Source: Bombyx mori
Lineage: Eukaryota; Arthropoda; Insecta; Lepidoptera; Bombycidae
Direction: 5' to 3'
Length of the DNA stretch: 64,000 nt
Assembly: GCF_030269925.1 (NCBI RefSeq)
Contig: NC_085117.1
Coordinates: 13,826,731 to 13,890,730, forward strand
Under the pieces are notes generated by a model. That model had not been told where the DNA came from. It saw only the letters and a list, made by a program, of their open reading frames with translations, and made no database searches. Shown here piece by piece: positions 56,303 to 64,000 of the stretch; position 1 is the stretch's first letter, and the number at the start of each line of letters is the position of its first letter. The position numbers were made by a program, and so were the translations under genes.

Positions 56303-57224
56303 CGTAAGCATCAACATGAAAGTTGATTTAAAAATAATGTAGGTGCAAAACTTAAGAACGTATTCTTAAATTTATTTCTATTCCTAGGTCGCTATTTTAG
56401 TAGTGGACCTAAGCAGTTATGTTGAGAGAGAGACTTGTTGCATTGTATTCACAATGCAAAGCACACAGAAGGTAGTCTCGCAGGTATTGCTTCCTTTGTA
56501 TTGCAAGCTCGAATAATTCATTCTCTGTCTACAGTAATTGTGTGGTTTTGTTTTTGTTTTATTTGACGCTTGTTTTAATTTTGACAATCGAGTTTTGATT
56601 TTTGTTTTGTTTTTAATTCGAAACTGCAAAATAAATGTTTTTCTGTTAGCATTGCATTTTTAGCTATGAAGTATACTGTGTTGATCCAGTTAATCAATGC
56701 TAAAGTTGTTATTCCGAATGTATATATTTGTGTTTGAATTGCTATACAATCCTAATAATATATTAAACGATTAAGTTTGTAAAAATGTATGGATGTATGT
56801 TTGTTACTGTTTCACGTAAAAACTACTGAATGGATAATAATGATAATTTACGGATTTATGGCTTACACATTAGAATAACACATGGGCTATAATTTATAAA
56901 GATATAGTGTTCATTACCCAAAATATAACAATAATAAGTGTCAAATACCTAAGTAGGAAAAAATCTACATCTACGAAAAAAACAGCTTGAGTTACACGTG
57001 TATAATGTAAAATGGAAATGTTTATCGTAAATAATATCACCAAAAAGCTCTCGACAGCACATATATCTATCTTTTATGTGTAAGCAATTATCCTCAAAAT
57101 TGTGAACCATGAATATAAGAAGAGGAAAGAATTACATACTTTGCTTGTTACGTGCTTTTTTTATTGTATTTATACTGTCAAGACCAGATTTGTATAAAAG
57201 AAAATTCAATAAGATCAATAATAT
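56303..57224. other. AT-rich stretch
   Basis: 56780-56940 (ttactgtttcacgtaaaaac; gaataacacatgggctataa) resembles a common lepidopteran non-autonomous repeat, boundaries unclear. No gene supported. Confidence 0.4.
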
Positions 57225-57262
57225 GTTACATTTCCCGAAGCGAAGCGAGGGCGGGTCGCTAG
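57225..57262 (+). mobile_element. Helitron-like 3' terminus
   Basis: catttcccgaagcgaagcga then gggcgggtcgCTAG|T, the CTAG end of the family at 13560 and 43341. The matching TC start was not located. Confidence 0.5.
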
Positions 57263-58109
57263 TTACGCATAAATGGCAAATCAGATTGCTATGTAATTAC
57301 GCACAAAGTCAATTTCTAGCCAGGATTTACATTTAGGAGATATTTAGTGAAAGTATATAACATGAACCAGGAAATGCCGGTAATATCTGCTATAAAAATT
57401 TAACAGTGCTTTATCTGGTTAGTGCTTGTAGCTGCTATTGAAAATTAACTAGTAGCTCAAGCAACTATTTGGCGTACTCTCCATAAATAAAATTTGTAGT
57501 GGTTTATAAAAAGATATGACTTCAAAATTTCATTTACATTATGCTGATATTTTCTGTGCTGTGACTTCCGGGGGGACGCAAGATTTTACTAAATAAACGC
57601 TCTATTTTTATAAGTATAAGTTTTTTTAAAGTAATAATCAAATTATGAACTAGTAAATTATAATATGTTCACGTTTGATCACTACTGGTTAACGTCATGG
57701 GTTGATTAGGAAATGGACCATCACAAAATTAACAAATATTTTACTTCGAAGTTTTGAGTTTGAATTTTCCATACTTTTCCCTTCAAATACAACAACGTCC
57801 TTGATAGAAGATAGTAGATAGAACGTGACAAATTCGCTCGTTTGAAGGGATCATCTGAGTGATATATCTTTAGCTGTCCCGATACGAGACGTCACGTGCG
57901 TTTGGCATGTAACATGGGTTTACATGTCGTGACTAATGATTATTGCTGTTCGAATATTAAAGAGGAAACGTTATAAAGAAAATGTTGGACAAGTAATATT
58001 TGATAGCGTTGTGGACTTTATTTTAGAAGATCGAAATATCCACTTTGATATTGGGGATCCAGCAATAATTAAAATTTGGTTTAAGTTTAAATCTACGAAA
58101 TGGTATCAC
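57263..58109. other. AT-rich stretch, nothing recognised
   Basis: No supported gene or named repeat. Confidence 0.4.
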
Positions 58110-58760
58110 TTTTTTTGTGGTGGGGCGGATCCTTCTACGATGTCCCAGCGTCTACAGGGCGTGTGGGGTATGTAGGACTGGACGGTCGGCAGATGTTGTG
58201 AGTGGACTGCGGACCCAAGGGATAAGGTTTAGGGCCCTACCCATTAAACGGCTCCCCTGCATTCTTGCCCTAGTGTCCGATCACTCTGAGGTCAAAACCT
58301 GTGTGGGGTAAGGGGTTACCGTAATCAACATTGTAACCAGACCCGCCGTTCACTTCAAGGACGCTCGGCCGACGGAGTCTTCGAGGGGAATCGCTCTGGC
58401 TGACTCAACATCTGGCTCTGTGTGTCGGCTGTCTATCCACGGCAGCCCGTCAGGCCGTCTAGACAGTGCCGTTGGTGTTCCGTACACCACCAACCAGTTG
58501 CTCTTACAATTTTACTATTGGCCGCGCGGTCTCGACTCCCTCAGGTCGCCCCGAGACCTTCGCCGAGGGGACGCCATTGCCTACAGGGGTCGGAACGTTC
58601 TCGTTTCGCTGCTCCTCAACCGAAATGTGAGACGCTCTTGCTCGCATGATCGGCGACGAGCTCCTCCCCTAGGCCCAGGCAGGCGTCCCGGTGAGAACGC
58701 AAAAGACGGTGCAGTATCCACGGAACGCACTGACTGGGATCGCGCGCTGCGTTCGTTGTA
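58110..58760 (-). repeat. R1-like LINE 3' end, longer copy
   Basis: The plus-strand T-run at 58110-58117 is its poly-A tail. 58120-58500 aligns with the reverse complement of 27980-28346 (gcgtgtggggtatgt, gttgtgagtggactgcggac, cggccgacggagtcttcgag). The remaining GC-rich part continues upstream in the element, but I could not read a conserved reverse transcriptase end in any frame. The open frames over it come from GC content. Confidence 0.65.
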
Positions 58761-59535
58761 GCAACGTAATATTCCTGCAGATCAAGGCGCCAAATCATGT
58801 GGTCGCGCAGAGACTTTTGGCAAGAGCCTTTGCTATTAGCTGGGGACCTGTCTTCTCGAGATGACCGTGGGAGCTCCAATGATTGACAATGAGTTCCAAT
58901 GAAATACTAGCCGTCGGTATACCGAGAAATTTCACCCGTCTGGTGGAAGAATTTCCCTTTCTCATTACCCCAAAATTTGTATGATATTTTGGGGGTAAAT
59001 GATTTGGTATTATATTCATCATGGTATCAGACAAAAGCATCATTTGTACTGAAATAATACAAACCGGAAATAAATACGGAAGAAGACGTACAATGACAAA
59101 GTATAGGTAATTTATTTGGGGATAAACGGAAACATGCTGTAATAACGTTATCAGTGATTCGAACATCGTACGGAAATATCCGAATAGGCCCGTTGTCATA
59201 GGAACCCTAATCCGTCTAAAGAAAGCTTTTAATTGGGTAGCCAGTTGTTCAAATCCTTATATTTGGTTAATAGCTCGTTTTGAAAACGAACAGTTTTAAC
59301 AATACGTTATGAGAACACTTTGTTGTTTGTCTGTCTGATACCTAAAGCTGTTTTTGTCAGAAACAGGAAGAGATAATAAGTTAAGATTTATGCTGGGGTA
59401 CGCGTCGGAAGGAATTCGTTAAAATATGAAGTTTCTCAGTAAACGTTTTCAAAAGATGTTTAGGAACCTATAGGTCACTTCTCGTTGACTCAAAATCACA
59501 AAGTTTGGCAAGAGGAAATCTTTTATACTAATATA
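58761..59535. other. Spacer, nothing recognised
   Basis: No supported gene or repeat. Confidence 0.35.
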
Positions 59536-60105
59536 GGGTTTTTCAATAGGGACGGTCGAAGTTTGTCAGCTCATAGCGGCCATCTTGGTAAAGTGATGGC
59601 TGTCGAATACGGCACGAACACATATTTAGGACAGTCGTGACATTTCACCATGGAACGCTACACGCTTGCAAGGAGCCGCGCTCACTGTAAATGGAGACCA
59701 ATATTGGACGATGATAACAAACTTTTTATGGCCTAGGATAGATGGTATAGATCCCATGAACATGTGGTTCCAACAGGACGGCGCCACTTGCCATACAGCA
59801 CGGGAAACATTAAATTTATTGGATGAGAAATTCGAAGGTTTCGTTAAGTCGCGTGGTGGTGACATCAACTGGCCACCAAGATCGTGTGAGTTAACACCGC
59901 TCGACTACTTTCTGTCAGGCTACGCGAAATCTCAAGCATAACTCGCTCTCTTCGTGAAATTAAGCCCCATTTGTGCGAAGATGTCGTATAAAATTGGTCC
60001 ACCAGGACACACTTACAGCGGAGTCACGGCGCTCATTTGGATGAAATTATATTTCATACATAATGTCATCGAGGGTTAAGTTTGAGGGCTCTTAATGAAA
60101 AATCC
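59536..60105 (+). pseudogene. Tc1/mariner transposon remnant, DD41D spacing
   Basis: Imperfect terminal inverted repeats GGGTTTTTCAATAGGGACG and (minus strand) GGATTTTTCATTAAGAGCC bound about 570 bp. From 59639 to 59941 the plus strand encodes the last part of an IS630/Tc1-mariner transposase: DISPWNATRLQGAALTVNG, WFQQDGATCHTARET, INWPPRSCELTPLDYFLSGY. The Asp of QQDG and the Asp of LDYF are separated by 41 residues, the DD41D (rosa-like) arrangement. The N-terminal DNA-binding part and first catalytic Asp are missing and the frame ends early at SQA, so the copy is dead. TA target duplication: only the left side is convincing. Confidence 0.8.
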
Positions 60106-60656
60106 TTGAGTAGAGGAAAAAATTCAAGATAGTAAATTAGTATCTTTGACGTATTCATTTCTTGGGATCCTCCTCCAGGCGCGCAGTCTGAGGTCGTGAC
60201 CACCTCTATCCATGACTTTCGTCGTGACAATGTTGTGTCATTTCGTCTTGTCTTCGGCTACTCGGATAACATCATAGACGGTAGAATCGAGAGTGGTACG
60301 GGTCTTGTAAGTCGAACGCATTCGATTTCACACGCTCTATCTTTTTCCTTTTCACTTTTATCAGTAATCACCAGTTTTCTTTATCTTAGATGGGATATAT
60401 CTTCTAACTTTTCTTATGTGAGAGAGCTTTTTTTTACCGCATGTGTTTATTTTTTGTATATATTCGTAAATTCTTAAACATGTACTGTTTGTGAAAGAGC
60501 ACATCTAAGAAGGTTGTGGAAACGAGATTTCTTCTCAAGTGTACGAAAAGCCTTAGTCTGCATTCAAAACCTTTAAGTCGCGAATTCGTTTTTAAAATAT
60601 AGAAATAGACAAAACTATTACATTCACTTTAGTAAAAAAAATATTCATGCGTTTAG
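60106..60656. other. Spacer with repeat-like patch
   Basis: 60165-60350 (cctccaggcgcgcagtctga; atccatgactttcgtcgtga) has the look of a dispersed repeat, but I cannot name it and no second copy lies in the window. The 93-codon plus frame at 60196 is unsupported. Confidence 0.35.
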
Positions 60657-60990
60657 TTTTTTTTTTTTTTTTTTTTATTGCTTAGATGGGTGTACGAGCG
60701 CACAGCCCACCTGATGTTAAGTGGTTACTGGAGCCCATAGACATCTACAACGTAAATGCGCCACCCACCTTGAGATATAAGTTGTAAGGTCTCTGTATAG
60801 TTACAACGGCTGCCCCACCCTTCAAACCGAAACGCATTACTGCTTCACGGCAGAAATAGGCAGGGCGGTGGTACCTACCCGCGCGGACTCACAACAGGTC
60901 CTACCACCAGTAATTACGCAAATTATAATTTTGCGGGTTTCACTTTTATTACACGATGTTATTCCTTCACCGTGGAAGTCAATCGTGAAC
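60657..60990 (-). repeat. Bm1 SINE, partly headed
   Basis: About 20-base T-run, complete body, and extension through tacgcaaattataattttgc and cgtggaagtcaatcgtgaac. It ends before the tRNA-like head. Confidence 0.94.
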
Positions 60991-61810
60991 AAAATCGTTG
61001 TTCTTTTGGTTGAGTTGTAATTCGTGTAGTTACGAGATGAGTTGAGTTTTTTTAGTATACGTTGTGACGTGTTTAGCCAAAGTGTATAAATTGTATTGTT
61101 TAACTACATGGGATATCTGTTTTTTTTTTTTATCGAGTCACTTATTTTTTTCATTCTTCACTGCGTTTATCAACATACGCAACAGGAATTAACTCCATTT
61201 CCCTCCTTGAAATGAATTTAAAAAATATTTATATCTTTTCGTTGCGGTTGCCAGTGTCTCTGGCATTGCCAAAGTTCATGAGCGTAATCACTAACGATCA
61301 TGAAGTACTAAGGTCGTCTTGTTTCGATAGCAATAAAAGCAAATATCACAGTTTTTCAATGAAACATGTTATAAATAGTTAACATTTCGAAATCAGAATA
61401 TTCTGTTGTTATTCTCACTGTTTTTAATCTTGCACGTAAATGACGAAGGAAGAAGGGTTACCTATATAACTCACGTTCCATTATCTGTATACAATGAGAA
61501 TCAATCTCAGACCATAGCAGATTACACACACGATCCCCATAGATACTCCGACAGGCATCAAATCTGATTTGAATATCAATTAGTTAATACGCCCCGTTCA
61601 TTATGTATGAATTAATGAAGTGTATTGTGCAGATATTGTTACCGTTAATTAGGTTTATCCATAGATATGTACATACGTGATTTGATAATTTGAGAATGTC
61701 TTAGTTACAGATAATTCAGGAATCTGGAGACTTCATCAAATGATAACAATAATTATGCATGAAGTTTTAGCGAAAATCAGTTTATACCTTCGATTCGTTT
61801 TTTTATTATC
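60991..61810. other. AT-rich stretch, nothing recognised
   Basis: No supported gene or named repeat. Confidence 0.4.
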
Positions 61811-62098
61811 GACTCGCTGACCCGGCAGACTTCATAGTGCCTCAATCGATACATAAAAGATTTAAACTTTTGTATAAAATAAATTTAAAACTAACAAAAG
61901 GAATCCGTCCGACGGGGGACACATCAAAGGAAATACAAAATTGTTATTTTTATTTAATTCCGAGCATTTTCATATTTATCTACCTTTTAAACCTTCTCTA
62001 GACTTCCACAAATAATTCAAGATCAAAATTAAATCGGTTTAGCCGTTCTCGAGTTTTAGCGAGACTAACGAACAGCAATTCATTTTTATATATAGAGA
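61811..62098 (-). mobile_element. Helitron-like element, ~290-bp family
   Basis: Plus strand gactcgctgacccggcagac (CTAG mutated to CTCG) through gtccgacgggggacacatc to catttttatatatagaga. Confidence 0.68.
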
Positions 62099-62849
62099 TT
62101 ATATAGATATAGATGAGACCATAATGTCTAATGTTACAGACAAATGCTTTACAATACTGCCATCTTGTTGCCAACCATACCTAATGTAAAGAATAAGCAT
62201 GCTTACGTTTAATTAGACGATTATTAATTAATTCCATTAATTTTAAGAATTTAACAAAACATGACCCGTGTTAATTAGCTACTGGAAATTAAGCTGCTTC
62301 GAAGCGAACACTAAGTATACTTATTGGAATATTTTTTCTTGTTTAAAATGTATTTATCACGAAAATTAAAAGTGACAGCTTTATCAGGATTACCAGATAA
62401 TATTAACAAGAACATTGTTAATGAATTTAAGCGTACCCGATATCAAAATCCAACGTCCGCACTTAATTAATTGGCTTCTTCTCGGTCTCATAATAATCTT
62501 CGGGGAGACGATTGATCATTCCGTTGGGATTCGGCTTAATTTAATTAAAGAACTCGATATCAGAAAATCTCCCGTTTAATTTTGTTCTTTACAACTTTGT
62601 TTTGAAAATAGTACCTAACACTATATTTAATAGAAAATTGCAGATTACATTTTCAGAAATTCGGAATGTCTTAATTTTAATTTAGGTGTCGAATTAAATA
62701 AAGTCGAGCACTAACTTACTACAATCGCCAATCAGTTTTGTCTCATGACTCAAGTTGTCAAGATGTTATTCACATTATGATCCGATAACCACTCAATATG
62801 AGGTTAGTTGTTAATCCGTCTAAATAAAAAATATAATTGCATACATGGG
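62099..62849. other. AT-rich stretch, nothing recognised
   Basis: No supported gene or named repeat. Confidence 0.4.
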
Positions 62850-63207
62850 CTCTGGTAAGAACTTTACATGAAGTGAGCCGTGATGTTAGTGTTACACCCT
62901 TCAAATCCTAACGCATGGATTTACGGAAAAATAGGCATAGTATAGAGAGTATAGACCCTATTTAACAACCTATCCCTTTAGAATCTTTACAATACGCCCG
63001 AACACAGTAATTCCACAGATTTAAAAAACTTCGCGCTTAATATACTCTATATTATAAACGATAATACTCCTTCATCGTGAAAGTTGTTCTTGACTAAGCG
63101 TTAAGTGTGTACGTATTTTATTACATAGTATCTGGCTGCGAAATTTGAACATTCTCATCGCATCGCTTGATGCGAGTAAAGCAATCGTCTTTTAGGCCAC
63201 GAAATTT
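62850..63207 (-). repeat. Old, near full-length Bm1 SINE
   Basis: catgggctctggtaagaac, cacccttcaaatcctaacgc and cggaaaaataggcatag are decayed body. Then ccttcatcgtgaaagttgtt, aagtgtgtacgtattttatt and cttttaggccacgaaatttc are the upstream part including the tRNA-like head. It is very diverged yet spans the whole element, so it is an early insertion. Confidence 0.7.
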
Positions 63208-63695
63208 CATAAGGACGTTTGGATTATTCACTTTGTATAATTATTTAAAAAGTCTGTCTCTCTATTCAGCCTCTTCTTTCGTGCCGAAGCTACTGATTTT
63301 CTGAAACTTGTGTTGGTAAGTATTTTAATAAGTATACTGCATTAATTAATTCATCTCTAAACAGATTTGTATGCCAAGAAGACGTATTAGAATTATAAAA
63401 GCCTATAAGTATTAGCTCAATTTCAAATTCCATGTTTCCTTTCAAGTTTGATTTAGTTGAAGCCTTGACGATGCCACTGATCGCAAACGTTTCCGGATAT
63501 TGAATACGGGAAAACCGTCGTGTAAGACGAGCATCAAAGGAAGATCTGAAGGTACGTAAGATATAAAGTATCTTCAAGTCAACAAAAAGATTTTGTCGTC
63601 ATATTTTTTAAGTTTCAATAGCGATCGGAAATATAAATTTAATAGATATGAAGGGACGTACGAATTAAAAAAGAAATAAATGAAAAACACATTCT
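63208..63695. other. Spacer, nothing recognised
   Basis: The minus frame at 63290-63577 has no motif I recognise. Confidence 0.35.
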
Positions 63696-63955
63696 ATAAT
63701 AATAATAATAATAATCATTTATTTCAGATCATATTTTAGCCCACTATATAAAAATACAATTTGGAAATACATAATAATATATAATATTTATCCCGCCACA
63801 TGTAGGCGATTCCATGCTAAGAAGAATGGACAATCCATCACCATTCTGCTCGCAATGAGTTGCAGGTTGGAGCCACCACGCACCCGCCGCATCAGGGATA
63901 CTGCTCGTTTCCAAGTACTGCGGCAATGCTGGCAACATCGGCGTCACTAATTAGT
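63696..63955 (-). repeat. Probable LINE 3' end with (ATT)n tail
   Basis: On the minus strand a GC-richer stretch (gcattgccgcagtacttgga; gcagaatggtgatggattg; catggaatcgcctacatgtg) leads to ctgaaataaatgattattat and about five ATT units. Trinucleotide tails of this type are known from I- and jockey-related non-LTR elements. Clade not determined. Confidence 0.5.
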
Positions 63956-64000
63956 TTATATTATTATAAAGGCTGGTATACAAAAATATTTAGGAAACAT

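Noticed and set aside
58420..58761. 113-codon GC-rich frame
   Set aside because: It sits in the R1-like LINE 3' region and runs antisense to the element.
1..64000. W-chromosome or telomeric origin
   Set aside because: No TTAGG arrays and no nested long LTR elements; the content fits an ordinary repeat-rich intergenic or intronic region, but the chromosome cannot be told.

Overview
The window looks like nuclear DNA of a moth, most probably the silkworm Bombyx mori or a close relative. The main evidence is about 20 copies of one tRNA-headed, poly-A-tailed SINE that I recognise as the silkworm Bm1 element, on both strands and in all states of decay. The DNA is AT-rich and gene-poor. Nothing bacterial (operons, ribosome binding sites, CRISPR) is present, and no viral genes were recognised.

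Only one stretch reads convincingly as a host gene: an intronless 173-codon frame at 7528-8049 (+), with a GC-rich leader and several poly-A signals downstream. It encodes a small single-span membrane or secreted protein that I cannot name. A 73-codon frame at 2519-2740 (-) with two CxxC pairs is a weak second candidate.

The most complete protein-coding mobile element is at 21525-23652 (-). It is a two-exon DDE transposase with an N-terminal Cys4 finger, a DDE core and a C-terminal SWIM finger (PIF/Harbinger-IS5 type, ISL2EU-like). One extra TG dinucleotide breaks it. A decayed mariner relative with DD41D spacing lies at 59536-60105 (+).

The rest is a mosaic of short mobile-element remains. 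(1) Bm1 SINEs occur throughout. (2) Helitron-like non-autonomous elements of several families nearly all fit the form A|TC...CTAG|T; the main ~290-bp family has nine copies. (3) There are 5'-truncated LINE 3' ends: jockey-like (4 kb, 17 kb, 24 kb, 27 kb, 30 kb, 47 kb, 55 kb), CR1-like (3 kb, 5 kb, 6 kb, 10 kb, 49 kb), RTE-like (9 kb), R1-like (28 kb, 58 kb) and a few unplaced. Three of these keep recognisable target-site duplications. (4) A second tRNA-headed SINE has copies near both 0.2 kb and 46.3 kb.

The most unusual region is 31.0-32.8 kb. A 707-bp palindrome with 242-bp arms (outer 208 bp identical) is followed directly by a second, diverged inverted-repeat structure of about 0.8 kb. 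The loop of the second holds two identical 74-bp hairpin-forming units. A further oddity is a pair of elements at 46.9 and 49.8-50.2 kb with the same two-hairpin terminus but unrelated interiors.
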